Source: Blautia sp. An249
Lineage (GTDB): Bacteria; Bacillota; Clostridia; Lachnospirales; Lachnospiraceae
Assembly: GCF_002159835.1 (NCBI RefSeq)
Contig: NZ_NFJL01000026.1
Span: 1-52,090 of the forward strand
Length of the DNA: 52,090 nucleotides
Reading direction: 5' to 3'
Under the pieces are notes generated by a model that made no database searches, had not been told where the DNA came from, and saw nothing but the letters and a program-made list of their open reading frames with translations. The translations under genes and the position numbers were made by a program. This document shows, piece after piece, positions 16,397 through 24,643 of this stretch. Positions within the stretch are counted from its first letter, which is position 1; each line of letters begins with the position of its first letter.

Positions 16397-18262
16397 ATGA
16401 CACGAAAACAGAAACGCTTGCTGCTTCGTATTATTGTCGCTACAATCTTATTTATTTCCGGAAAGGTTTTTTCTGTACAGGAACCGATAGAAATAGGGAT
16501 TTTCTTAGTCTGCTATACCGTTGTCGGATGGGATATTATCTGGAAAGCGATCACAAATATCCTGCATGGTCAGGTTTTTGATGAAAACTTCTTAATGACC
16601 ATCGCCACTTTAGGAGCGCTTATTTTAGGAGAATACTCGGAGGGCGTAGCAGTTATGCTGTTCTATCAAGTAGGTGAATGGTTCCAGTCTTATGCGGTTT
16701 CTAAATCCAGAAAATCTATTGCAAGCCTAATGGATATCCGTCCTGATTATGCAAATATTGAGCAGGATGGCAAGCTGATACAAGTAGATCCGGACGAAGT
16801 CCCGATAGGCTCCTCTATTATTGTAAAGCCTGGGGAACGTATCCCCTTGGACGGAACAATAATAAAAGGCTCTTCATCATTAGACACCTCCGCTCTTACC
16901 GGAGAGTCCATGCCTCGCGAAGCACTTCCCGGCATGGATGTTATTAGCGGCTGTATCAATCAAACTGGAATCCTCACAATCCGTACCACAAAGGAATTTG
17001 GGGAATCTACTGTAGCTAAGATTCTTGACCTCGTGGAGAATGCGAGTGATAAAAAAGGAAAAACAGAGAACTTTATCACACGGTTTGCTCGCTATTACAC
17101 CCCCGCGGTAGTATTTGCCGCTCTTGTACTCGCTCTCCTGCCTCCGCTGATCACTGGACAAGATTTTGGAACATGGGTTTACAGAGCATTGACATTTCTC
17201 GTAATCTCTTGTCCATGTGCGCTGGTGATTTCCATACCGCTTAGTTTCTTCGGTGGTATCGGAGGGGCTTCTAAAATCGGAGTTCTAGTGAAAGGGAGCA
17301 ATTATCTGGAGTCTCTGGCCTCCGCTGAAACCGTTGTCTTTGACAAAACCGGGACCTTAACAAAGGGCGCCTTTGCAGTCAGTGAGCTTCACCCTGTCAA
17401 TGTGCAAAAAGAGCGTCTCCTGGAGCTGGCTGCCTATGCAGAAGATTATTCCACTCATCCCATTTCTTTATCAATCAAAAAGGCTTATGGAAAAAAAATT
17501 AACAGTAACCGGATCTCCAGTGTTCAGGAAATTCCCGGTCATGGCGTATGCGCTGTCATTGATGGGAAATCAGTTCTTGCCGGAAATGCAAAGCTGATGG
17601 AGAAAGAAAATATCCGATATACGGATTCATCTACTATCGGAACAGTCATATATCTTGCCTGTGATAGAAAATATCTGGGGTGTATTGTCATCGAGGATGA
17701 ACTCAAGCCCGATGCCCAGAAAGCAGTTGATCTTCTAAAAGATGAGGGTATCCGCAAAACAGTCATGTTAACCGGCGATTCCGATGCTGTAGGTAAAAAG
17801 GTTGCAAATCGCCTTGGCTTAGATCAGGCATATACTGAACTTCTACCGGCAGATAAAGTGGAACGAGTCGAAGAACTACTAGCGCAGAAAAGTGAAAAAG
17901 GGAAACTCCTCTTTGTTGGTGATGGTATTAACGATGCTCCCGTTCTGGCACGTGCCGATGTCGGGATTGCAATGGGCGGTCTTGGATCAGATGCAGCCAT
18001 CGAAGCCGCCGATGTTGTTCTGATGACGGATGAACCTTCTAAAATTGCTTCCGTGATGAAGATTGCACGCAAGACACTTCGCATAGCCAACCAAAACATT
18101 ATATTCGCTTTAGGCATTAAATTCATCGTACTTATTTTAGGGGCTTTCGGTTACGCTAATATGTGGGCAGCAGTATTTGCAGATGTCGGCGTTTCCGTTA
18201 TTGCCATCCTGAATGCCATCCGTGCCATGCGTGTAAGGAAATTTGTTTTTGTCGAAGAATAG
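16397..18262 (+). CDS. Zn2+/Cd2+-exporting P-type ATPase
   Basis: 621 aa from ATG 16397 (AAAGGAGA site). TGES in the A domain; ion motif SCPCALVISIPLSFFGG; DKTGT; STHPIS (HP) in the N domain; [16 protein letters not shown]; and the TM8 signature FADVGVSVIAILNAIRAMR with the Asp of P1B-2 (ZntA/CadA) pumps. There is no N-terminal metal-binding domain; that function appears split off as the 72-aa protein upstream. It is followed by a terminator and the ArsR gene, a standard zinc/cadmium efflux arrangement. Confidence 0.93.
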   Translation: MTRKQKRLLLRIIVATILFISGKVFSVQEPIEIGIFLVCYTVVGWDIIWKAITNILHGQVFDENFLMTIATLGALILGEYSEGVAVMLFYQVGEWFQSYAVSKSRKSIASLMDIRPDYANIEQDGKLIQVDPDEVPIGSSIIVKPGERIPLDGTIIKGSSSLDTSALTGESMPREALPGMDVISGCINQTGILTIRTTKEFGESTVAKILDLVENASDKKGKTENFITRFARYYTPAVVFAALVLALLPPLITGQDFGTWVYRALTFLVISCPCALVISIPLSFFGGIGGASKIGVLVKGSNYLESLASAETVVFDKTGTLTKGAFAVSELHPVNVQKERLLELAAYAEDYSTHPISLSIKKAYGKKINSNRISSVQEIPGHGVCAVIDGKSVLAGNAKLMEKENIRYTDSSTIGTVIYLACDRKYLGCIVIEDELKPDAQKAVDLLKDEGIRKTVMLTGDSDAVGKKVANRLGLDQAYTELLPADKVERVEELLAQKSEKGKLLFVGDGINDAPVLARADVGIAMGGLGSDAAIEAADVVLMTDEPSKIASVMKIARKTLRIANQNIIFALGIKFIVLILGAFGYANMWAAVFADVGVSVIAILNAIRAMRVRKFVFVEE

Positions 18263-18268
18263 CTACTA

Positions 18269-18309
18269 AAAATGTGCCGTCTCTTCCCTTGCGGAACACG
18301 GCACATTTT
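18269..18309 (+). terminator. Hairpin between the zinc ATPase and arsR genes
   Basis: AAAATGTGCCGT (18269-18280) pairs with ACGGCACATTTT (18298-18309): a 12-bp stem with flanking A/T runs, so it can terminate or attenuate reading into the ArsR gene. Confidence 0.65.
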
Positions 18310-18342
18310 CAATATATCAAACAGTCTGAACTGGAGAGCCTT

Positions 18343-18654
18343 ATGGAAAAACAGCAACCTCTATTTCCCCCTAATAAAAGTCAACTTGAAAAACTATCTA
18401 ATCTGCATAAAGCAATGGGCGATCGTACCAGGATGGAAATCCTATGGAAGTTAATGAAACACCAATACTGTGTCAGTGCGCTTGCAAAAGAAGTACAGCT
18501 TACAGAATCCGCTGTATCCCATCAACTGCGTATTTTGAAAATTGCACGGTTAGTCCGATCATATAAAAAGGGCAAGAACGTCTTTTATGTTTTAGAAGAT
18601 GAACATATTAAATGGATTTTAGAGGAAACCTTCACCCACATTCTGGAACTATAA
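18343..18654 (+). CDS. ArsR/SmtB-family zinc-responsive repressor
   Basis: 103 aa from ATG 18343 (CTGGAGAGCC upstream). Winged HTH with recognition helix LTESAVSHQLRILKIARL and beta wing SYKKGKNVFYVL. The last helix holds D-x-H-x10-H-x2-E (DEHIKWILEETFTHILE), exactly the alpha-5 zinc site of SmtB/CzrA. The alpha-3 CVC site of CadC is not present (QYCVSAL, one Cys only). It is therefore expected to release DNA on zinc binding, controlling the upstream HMA/ATPase genes through the operator at 16040-16071. Confidence 0.9.
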   Translation: MEKQQPLFPPNKSQLEKLSNLHKAMGDRTRMEILWKLMKHQYCVSALAKEVQLTESAVSHQLRILKIARLVRSYKKGKNVFYVLEDEHIKWILEETFTHILEL

Positions 18655-18657
18655 AAG

Positions 18658-18679
18658 TGCAGCCCCTTCGGGACTGCAC
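18658..18679 (-). terminator. Hairpin between convergent arsR and nitroreductase genes
   Basis: GTGCAG (18658-18663) pairs with CTGCAC (18674-18679), with additional inner GC pairs. The minus-strand transcript reads into TTTTAT, so it mainly ends the nitroreductase gene. Confidence 0.6.
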
Positions 18680-18685
18680 AAACAA

Positions 18686-19204
18686 CTAAAGTTTCTCATA
18701 TGAAACCAGTTCATCCATCGGGATGCGCTGCGTATCAAAACGCTCCGTATCCGCCAGTTTGTCGGCAGAATATCCGATTACCAGGATATTGACCGGTTCC
18801 AGATTGTCCGGTAACTGGAATTCTTCCCGCAGGACATCTGGCTTGAAATAGCACACCCACACGGTTCCCAGCCCGAGCTCTGTTGCCTGCAGCATCATAT
18901 GGTCTGTCAGGATTGAAGCATCAATGTCCCCGGTCTGCTTCTGATCAAAAGGACGTACCCATGCTTTCTCATGGTCCGCACATACGATAATTGCCAACGG
19001 TGCATTATAAATGCCGGCAGCCTTACTGATCTTCGCCAATCCCTCCTCGCTCTGCACTGCGATCAGATGAACAGGCTGGAGATTCGCTGCGGTAGGCGCT
19101 ACATGGGCAGCTTCCAATATCTGCTCCAGTTTCTCCGGTTCTACTTTCTGCGAAGTATAACTGCGCACGGAATGCCGTTTCTTTGCAATATTAATGAAAT
19201 CCAT
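18686..19204 (-). CDS. Nitroreductase-family FMN oxidoreductase
   Basis: 172 aa. N-terminal FMN-binding signature RHSVRSYTSQKVEPEKLEQIL, AAHVAPTAANLQPVHLI, and C-terminal LGLGTVWVCYF and NILVIGYSAD. By family it reduces nitro or quinone compounds with NAD(P)H using FMN. It is a short (about 170 aa) family member, common in Clostridia. It is divergent from the HxlR regulator at 19352, a frequent pairing in which the regulator responds to reactive electrophiles or quinones. Confidence 0.92.
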   Translation of the reverse strand: MDFINIAKKRHSVRSYTSQKVEPEKLEQILEAAHVAPTAANLQPVHLIAVQSEEGLAKISKAAGIYNAPLAIIVCADHEKAWVRPFDQKQTGDIDASILTDHMMLQATELGLGTVWVCYFKPDVLREEFQLPDNLEPVNILVIGYSADKLADTERFDTQRIPMDELVSYEKL

Positions 19205-19351
19205 TGTATCTCTTCCTCACTTTCTAATATGTATTTGGTGTGTTATAATCACCATAGGTTGATTTTATCACCAACATAGATTTACACAAGAATGCACTTT
19301 TATGGAAGATACTTCCCTAAAAGATAGTACCTGATAAGAAAGGACACATTT

Positions 19352-19708
19352 ATGAACTACAAAAAATCTCAGTTTAACTGCCCGGTTGAAGCCACACTCT
19401 CTTTGATCGGCGGAAAATATAAGCCCCTCATTCTCTGGCATTTGAAGGATCAATCCCTGCATTATATGGAACTGCAGCGTCTCATACCAAAAGCAACTCC
19501 CAAAATGCTCTCCTCGCAGCTTCGCGCCCTGGAGGATTGTGGAATGGTACACCGCCAAGTAATTCCGGAAAAACCGCCAAAGACCATTTACTCCCTTACC
19601 GCCTTCGGACACAGCATTGTTCCTGTTCTGGACGCTATGTGTCAGTGGGGAAACAACTTCCTGGACGGACTAGATGTACAGTCCTCCTGCGGTGAAATAT
19701 GCTATTGA
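19352..19708 (+). CDS. HxlR-family transcriptional regulator
   Basis: 118 aa. Single HxlR winged HTH: CPVEATLSLIGGKYKPLILWHL with an N-terminal Cys (C11), RLIPKATPKMLSSQLRALEDCGMVHR recognition helix, and wing PPKTIYSLTAFGHSI. The N-terminal Cys is where HypR/QorR-type members sense oxidants or quinones; here that is inference. It is divergently transcribed from the nitroreductase gene, which is the probable target. The intergenic region contains repeated ATCACCA motifs. Confidence 0.92.
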   Translation: MNYKKSQFNCPVEATLSLIGGKYKPLILWHLKDQSLHYMELQRLIPKATPKMLSSQLRALEDCGMVHRQVIPEKPPKTIYSLTAFGHSIVPVLDAMCQWGNNFLDGLDVQSSCGEICY

Positions 19709-19739
19709 ACTTTTATTTTTTCTTTACATTTAAAACGAT

Positions 19740-19767
19740 GTCCCGGAAGCACTCATGCCTCCGGGAC
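19740..19767. terminator. Hairpin after HxlR gene
   Basis: GTCCCGGA (19740-19747) pairs with TCCGGGAC (19760-19767), lying between convergent genes; probably bidirectional. Confidence 0.6.
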
Positions 19768-19808
19768 TATAACTTTACGTCCAACTCCTCCACTGTCTGG
19801 AAGTAGTA

Positions 19809-20153
19809 TTACTCACTATAATATTTCTGCACCTTTCCCGGCATTTCTGTATACTCAACCTCTTCCCATTCTACTACGCCCCGGATCAGGTTCACTTTCA
19901 GACAGATAAATGCATCCTCCTTCAGTACTCGGCTCGTTTCAAATTTAAGTTCTTTCTCATTTCCTTCCCTGTCGTAAGCCGGTAATGTATATTTATAGTT
20001 CATGTCACCATGGGGCGCGATCTCCTGAACATTATCGTTATCAATCTGAGTATAATACTCCTCATTCTGTGCTGCCAGAAATGCTCCTCCCACACAGATC
20101 ATGATCAAAATGACTGCAAAAATACTTATCATAATCTTTTTTGTTTTCATCAT
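19809..20153 (-). CDS. YxeA-family (DUF1093) secreted or anchored protein
   Basis: 114 aa with an N-terminal signal/anchor (IMISIFAVILIMICVGGAFLA) and a small extracytoplasmic domain. VKYTLPAYD-like (NYKYTLPAYDREGNEKELKF) and VEWEEVEYTEMPGKVQKYY motifs match YxeA proteins, whose function is unknown but which often accompany peptide-resistance ABC genes. AGGAGG lies 7 nt upstream of the start. A palindrome sits in its upstream region (20180-20197). Confidence 0.82.
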   Translation of the reverse strand: MMKTKKIMISIFAVILIMICVGGAFLAAQNEEYYTQIDNDNVQEIAPHGDMNYKYTLPAYDREGNEKELKFETSRVLKEDAFICLKVNLIRGVVEWEEVEYTEMPGKVQKYYSE

Positions 20154-20179
20154 CCTTTACCTCCTAGTATAATAATGGT

Positions 20180-20197
20180 GTAGTCAATAATGACTAC
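20180..20197 (-). promoter_or_regulatory. Palindrome upstream of the YxeA-like gene
   Basis: GTAGTCA (20180-20186), 4-nt centre, TGACTAC (20191-20197). It lies about 27 nt ahead of the start codon and contains TTGACT on the minus strand. Likely an operator; the regulator is not identified. Confidence 0.4.
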
Positions 20198-20321
20198 GAG
20201 TTAATAGTTACAAAATCTAAATGAATAACTGAAGGAGGGATTCCCTCTCCATCAGAAGTTATTGTTTCCTTACTGTGTCTGTGGCTTCCATAATGCACCA
20301 GATCAGATCCTGAGGTATAAT

Positions 20322-20517
20322 CACTGAGGCAGGGCGATTGACGACGCCTCCTTGGGACCCGGCCTTCCGCCGGGAAAACCTCTTAGAAAGTCTGTCTGTC
20401 CATTCGGTGGTGATTTATGGTTTGGCTGGTTGGGAAGCCTCAGGCTATACCTGTATAAGCCGCTAGGTTGTGTATCCGCCTTATGGAAATGGATGCCTGC
20501 CGGAAAGGATGTTTATC
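20322..20517 (+). ncRNA. Candidate bridge RNA in the IS110 left end
   Basis: IS110-family recombinases use a structured RNA from the non-coding end to choose target and donor sites (known for IS621). Here TATAAT at 20316-20321 is followed by about 190 nt without a frame but with strong local pairings: GAGGC...GCCTC (around 20326-20352), CCCGGC-CTTCC-GCCGGG (around 20358-20375) and GCCTCAGGC. The RNA and its ends are inferred from position and family, not seen directly. Confidence 0.4.
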
Positions 20518-21855
20518 ATGCATTACAAAAGATTACTTACATTTATTGACGGCGTTTCTTCTTACCTCTCTGTCGGCCTTGATGTTGGCGCTGATTTTAC
20601 CTGGATGTCAATTGCTCTCCCCAATGGTTCTTTTGTAGGGAAGCCCTTTAAGATCATCCATTCTGATTCTCGGTCCAGAGATCTCGCTGTCACAAAAATA
20701 AAAGAAGCACAAGAGACGTATTCTCTCAAAAGCCGCTGCTTCCTTGAGTCTACCGGGATCTACCACATCCCGCTCCTGTGCTTCCTTCGTGATAAGGGTT
20801 TTGACTGCTCCGTCATTAATCCTATCATCACTAAGAATAGCACAAACATCAACATAAGGAAACTGCATAATGATAAATTCGATTCAAAAAAGGCTGCCCT
20901 TGTTGGCCTGAATGTTTCTCTCAAGACTTCCATCCTCCCGGATGATTCTGTTGTCGATCTGCGAAACCTGGTCCGTGATTATTATTATTTCAAGGACCTC
21001 CAGTCTGCTGTCGCCCTGAAGCTCACTGCGGAACTGAAAGTATCTTTTCCCGCTTACGCTAAGGTCTTCAGCAAAGTCACCACACAGTCTTCCTTAAAGC
21101 TGTTAAGCTCTTATCCTCTTCCTGAGGACATGCTTGCCGCCTCCAAAGAGGACATTGTGGATATCATCCGCAGTACCGCACGTTTTGGCGAAGCTTATGC
21201 CCTGCGTAAGTATGACGCCATCATCTCTGCCGCGCAGGATGCCGCTGTTTTCGGCAGGGCTCTTCCTAGCAATGCTGTCCGTATCCGTCTTTATATCGAC
21301 ACTTACCAGGAATACCAGAAGCATCTGGATGCGCTCCTGAAAGCACTTCATGAGACGGTAGAGAAACTGCAGGATACCTTGATCTACGACCAGATCTGCC
21401 TTCTGCAGTCCCTGTACGGGATCGGATTCTTAAGTGCAGTCGTCCTGGTCGCAGAAATGGGGGATTTTAAACTTTTTTCTTCCCCGAAAAAGCTTTACGC
21501 CTACTTTGGGCTTGACCCCGCTGTCAAACAGTCCGGAAAGCTCAATGGCGATAAAGTACATATGTCCAAGCGTGGCTCCAGCCTTGCCAGACGGGTTCTT
21601 CATATGGCTGCGCTCAATAACGTAAAGGTTGCTAAAGGGAGCGGCATACCTGTGAATCCTGTAGTTTACGACTACTACACCCGGAAGTGTTCCGGCAAGA
21701 AAAAGCCGGTAGCAATGGGCGCTGTCATGCATAAGATCTGCAACATCATCTTTGCCATGCTCCGGGATAACAAACCTTTTGAGATCATCACTCCGGAAGA
21801 ACACTGCAGACGCTTTGCTGCAGAACATCCCGATAAGATCAGGAAGGCTGCATAA
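20518..21855 (+). CDS. IS110-family transposase (DEDD/RuvC plus serine)
   Basis: 445 aa from ATG 20518 (GGAAAGGATG upstream). N-terminal RuvC-like DEDD domain: D in SVGLDVGADFTW, E in CFLESTGIYH, DxxD-like NDKFDSKKAALVG. C-terminal Transposase_20 domain (about residues 280-400): LLQSLYGIGFLSAVVLVAEMGD, YFGLDPAVKQSGK, and SKRGSSLARRVLH with the catalytic serine. By family it acts as an RNA-guided recombinase in IS110 elements. The frame is intact, so the element may be active. Confidence 0.94.
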   Translation: MHYKRLLTFIDGVSSYLSVGLDVGADFTWMSIALPNGSFVGKPFKIIHSDSRSRDLAVTKIKEAQETYSLKSRCFLESTGIYHIPLLCFLRDKGFDCSVINPIITKNSTNINIRKLHNDKFDSKKAALVGLNVSLKTSILPDDSVVDLRNLVRDYYYFKDLQSAVALKLTAELKVSFPAYAKVFSKVTTQSSLKLLSSYPLPEDMLAASKEDIVDIIRSTARFGEAYALRKYDAIISAAQDAAVFGRALPSNAVRIRLYIDTYQEYQKHLDALLKALHETVEKLQDTLIYDQICLLQSLYGIGFLSAVVLVAEMGDFKLFSSPKKLYAYFGLDPAVKQSGKLNGDKVHMSKRGSSLARRVLHMAALNNVKVAKGSGIPVNPVVYDYYTRKCSGKKKPVAMGAVMHKICNIIFAMLRDNKPFEIITPEEHCRRFAAEHPDKIRKAA

Positions 21856-21958
21856 TCAACACAGCATTCTGAATATTTAGTTTCTGACCAGTCCTATATT
21901 GGAGAATGGTCTGTTAAGGTTACCCTTTTTTGCTCTATTGTAATAAATTTAATCTTTT

Positions 21959-22774
21959 TCATATCACCTCTTGACATTTCTTAGCTGGACTTCTTACTTT
22001 TCGTCCACGGACATTCTTTCCACGGGGCCTCTTTTTATTTTCGGCAGAGCGTTCACGGTTCTTTGCCGTGGCAATAACAACCACTGTAACACCCAGAATG
22101 ATCAAAAGGGAACCTATACTCAGTATGGAATTTCCTGCAAAATCCCCGCTCCCATCGTCATATCCGATCAAAGTCAGCCCTGCTGTAATGGGATAAATAT
22201 CTCTCAGGCCATGCCCGGACGCCATCATTCCAACAAAACCATAGAAGAAAGTGAATCCGACGCCAGCCATGAAACTGCCCCTTCGCTGGGCGGTAAATGC
22301 GATGACCGGCATAACCGCAAGGTAAGCGGACAGATTGATCCCGATCATCTGGAACAGTACCTTTCCCGCCCCTGCTGCTGTAAAGCCTGGGAAACCGCTG
22401 ACCAGGAAGATCATAATTGTAAACAGGAACTCCACCGCTGACAGCACGATTGCCATACAGCCCACTGCAACCAGTTTCCCGACCAACAGCTTCCGGAAAG
22501 ACACGGGGATCGTCAGGATATTTTTCAGCGTGTCATCTGTCCGTTCCCGGTCTATCATGTAGCCTGCTATCAGGGTGATCGTCGCCGGGTAGATCAGGAC
22601 CAGGTTATTCCAGATCACATTCGATGAAAAATTCATAAGAGTATGTGATGCGCCGTCTGAAGCCGTTGCCATGAACCGGCTGAGCAAAACAACCGTCAGC
22701 ATCGTCGCTACCCCGATCCAGATCACGGAATACCGCTTCATTTTATAAAATTCTGTCTTTATGATACTTGCCAT
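21959..22774 (-). CDS. Lantibiotic-immunity-type ABC-2 permease (second permease)
   Basis: 271 aa from ATG 22774 (GAGGTGAG upstream). Six hydrophobic segments and features of MutG/SpaG/NisG-type permeases (MASIIKTEFYKMKRYSVIWIG; ERTDDTLKNILTIPVSFRKLLVGKL; NSILSIGSLLIILGVTVVV). A basic tail (KKRPRGKNVRGRKVRSPAKK) is unusual. It is last in a minus-strand operon ATPase-permease-permease, and the IS110 element sits just downstream. Role: removal of lantibiotic-like peptides from the membrane, by family analogy. Confidence 0.87.
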   Translation of the reverse strand: MASIIKTEFYKMKRYSVIWIGVATMLTVVLLSRFMATASDGASHTLMNFSSNVIWNNLVLIYPATITLIAGYMIDRERTDDTLKNILTIPVSFRKLLVGKLVAVGCMAIVLSAVEFLFTIMIFLVSGFPGFTAAGAGKVLFQMIGINLSAYLAVMPVIAFTAQRRGSFMAGVGFTFFYGFVGMMASGHGLRDIYPITAGLTLIGYDDGSGDFAGNSILSIGSLLIILGVTVVVIATAKNRERSAENKKRPRGKNVRGRKVRSPAKKCQEVI

Positions 22775-22784
22775 TCTTCTCACC

Positions 22785-23579
22785 TCAACTTTCCCGTCTG
22801 CTGTAAATGCGGACAATCGCAAGATAGGACAATCCTCCGATGACCGCAACTGTCAGTATTACGATCCACAGGGGCAGAAAATACGGTTCCATCGCAGTAT
22901 ACGCTGCTGTCCCTGCCTCCGCGAACATTGATGCCTGCCAGCGGTAAATGATGGGCGCTGGCATGATATTGGTAAGGAGCTTCATCACAGGATCTGTGGT
23001 GGCAAACATTCCTCCATATGCCAGCATATAGTCGAACATTGTGTAGAAAAAGGTCAGAATGATCGAAAAGATATAAGACCGGTTAAATCCCACGATGGCA
23101 ATCACAACAGGCAGGATACTTGTCGTATAGAGCAGTGCTGTGATCACTGCGATCCCGATGTTCTCCCCCATATTGGACAGTTCACTTCCCGCGATCAGTC
23201 CCCCTGCCATAGAGGAAAGCATTGTGGCAAGGGCAAAGACAAGCCCCAGGATATAAAGCACCGCGATCTTGGCTGTCACAATCTTAAGTGGAGAGACTGG
23301 GAGGACCCGCAGGTTTTTCAACGTATCATGATCCCGCTCCATAAAGAACATCATTGCCCCGATAATCCCCAGGGCTGCCGGGAGCATGATAGGCATTCCC
23401 ATGGTCACCAGCAGACCGAATACGGCTTCAAAACCGGTAAAGTTCCCCACACTGCCCGCCAGCACAAGCGCTGTAAAAGGAATGGGGAATAAAAGTGCCG
23501 CGAAGACCACAAAGGAAACGAAATGTTTCCGCTTCAGCTTCCTCATTTCACACTGGATCAGTTTAAGCAATCCCCTCAC
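22785..23579 (-). CDS. Lantibiotic-immunity-type ABC-2 permease (first permease)
   Basis: 264 aa. Starts at GTG 23579, overlapping the ATPase end by 17 nt, which suggests translational coupling; a later ATG at 23546 is possible. MRGLLKLIQCEMRKLKRKHF N-terminus, six TM segments, and ERDHDTLKNLRVLPVSPLKIV, the loop shared with MutE/SpaE-type permeases. It pairs with the permease at 21959-22774. It is regulated, by position, by the divergent two-component pair at 24644-26709. Confidence 0.88.
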   Translation of the reverse strand: MRGLLKLIQCEMRKLKRKHFVSFVVFAALLFPIPFTALVLAGSVGNFTGFEAVFGLLVTMGMPIMLPAALGIIGAMMFFMERDHDTLKNLRVLPVSPLKIVTAKIAVLYILGLVFALATMLSSMAGGLIAGSELSNMGENIGIAVITALLYTTSILPVVIAIVGFNRSYIFSIILTFFYTMFDYMLAYGGMFATTDPVMKLLTNIMPAPIIYRWQASMFAEAGTAAYTAMEPYFLPLWIVILTVAVIGGLSYLAIVRIYSRRES

Positions 23580-24486
23580 CCCCTGTAATCCTCCGGAAGT
23601 AATCTTCCAGTGTATCTTCGCACAGATGAGCTTCCCGGATACCGATCCCCTCTTCCATAAAATTCCGGTTGATCTTTTCTACCGGGAGATCTGTATCATA
23701 CAGGTACAGGTTGTTACCGTCCGAAACTTGGACATTTTTGCTTCCAAAAGATGATGCAATAACCTGGGCCGCTTTCTGGGCGTTGGATACACAGAAATGG
23801 ATATATTTTGCATTTTTCTCTTCCAGCTCTTTTAAGCTCTCTTCTTCCAGAAGGTTCCCATGATCAATGATCCCCACATCATCCGCCAGCAGGGAAATCT
23901 CAGACAGGATGTGGCTGGAGATGAGAATGGTTTTTCCCATCGCATCACACAGTTCCCGGATAAAATCACGGACCTCCGCAATCCCGATCGGATCGAGCCC
24001 GTTGATGGGTTCATCCAGGATCAGCAGTTCCGGATTGTGCATGACTGCCAGGGCGATCGCCAGCCGCTGCTTCATTCCCAGGGAATACTGGGAAAACAAT
24101 TTCTTATCCCGGTAAGGCAGGTTGACAAGCTCAAGCGCGCTCTTAATGTACTTCGGGCTTCGCAGTCCTCTCAGATCCGCAAATATTTTCAGATTCTCCG
24201 TCCCCGTAAGATTGGGATAAAATCCCGGTGACTCGATCAGGCAGCCGATCCGGGGCAGGATCTCTTTTTCATTTCCTGCGAATGGCTTTCCGAATATCTT
24301 CACTTCTCCCGAAGTGGGCGCTGTCAGACCCAGCAGCATGCGCATCGTAGTAGTCTTCCCTGCTCCATTACGCCCCAGGAGCCCGTAGATGCGCCCTTTC
24401 TTCACATGGATATCCAGATGGGAAACGCTGGACTGGGTTCCGTACTTCTTGGTCAGATCCCGGGTTTCAATCATATACTCACTCAT
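23563..24486 (-). CDS. ABC ATPase of the lantibiotic-immunity type
   Basis: 307 aa. Walker A GRNGAGKTTT (about residues 38-47), Q loop GCLIESPGFYPNLTGTENL, signature YSLGMKQRLAIALA, Walker B LLILDEPINGLDP, H loop ISSHILSE. IESPGFYPNL and EPINGLDP are hallmarks of the MutF/SpaF/BcrA group. The roughly 80-residue C-terminal tail after the ATPase core is usual for BcrA-like proteins. A GGAGG site precedes ATG 24486. First gene of the operon; its promoter region holds four 11-bp repeats (24534-24577). Confidence 0.93.
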   Translation of the reverse strand: MSEYMIETRDLTKKYGTQSSVSHLDIHVKKGRIYGLLGRNGAGKTTTMRMLLGLTAPTSGEVKIFGKPFAGNEKEILPRIGCLIESPGFYPNLTGTENLKIFADLRGLRSPKYIKSALELVNLPYRDKKLFSQYSLGMKQRLAIALAVMHNPELLILDEPINGLDPIGIAEVRDFIRELCDAMGKTILISSHILSEISLLADDVGIIDHGNLLEEESLKELEEKNAKYIHFCVSNAQKAAQVIASSFGSKNVQVSDGNNLYLYDTDLPVEKINRNFMEEGIGIREAHLCEDTLEDYFRRITGGEGIA

Positions 24487-24533
24487 AAGTTTCTTGCCTC
24501 CTTTTCATTTCAAGGCAAGAATAACACACGAAG

Positions 24534-24577
24534 TCTGAGATAACGCTGAGGCAACTCTGAATTTACTCTGAGATTTC
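24534..24577. promoter_or_regulatory. Four contiguous 11-bp direct repeats in the divergent promoter region
   Basis: TCTGAGATAAC, GCTGAGGCAAC, TCTGAATTTAC and TCTGAGATTTC follow without gaps (24534, 24545, 24556, 24567). Units one helical turn apart are typical OmpR-type binding arrays. The array lies between the ATPase operon (minus) and RR/kinase (plus; TATAAT at 24611-24616). Confidence 0.7.
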
Positions 24578-24643
24578 CGGTCATAAATAGTAAGGGCACA
24601 CTTTTTACGATATAATGGTTGCAGAGTGAACAGGAGGTATCTT

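Larger units (their letters stand above)
20200..21950 (+). mobile_element. IS110-family insertion sequence (ends approximate)
   Basis: The transposase at 20518-21855 is preceded by about 320 nt of structured, non-coding DNA and followed by about 100 nt. IS110 elements lack clear terminal inverted repeats and target duplications, so the exact ends cannot be read. The limits given are the gaps to the flanking YxeA and ABC permease genes. The long 5' non-coding end places it in the IS110 subgroup rather than IS1111, whose long end is 3'. Confidence 0.7.

Noticed and set aside
20154..20517. Riboswitch ahead of the IS110 gene
   Set aside because: Position within the element and the transposase family make a bridge RNA the better explanation; no known riboswitch core was recognised.
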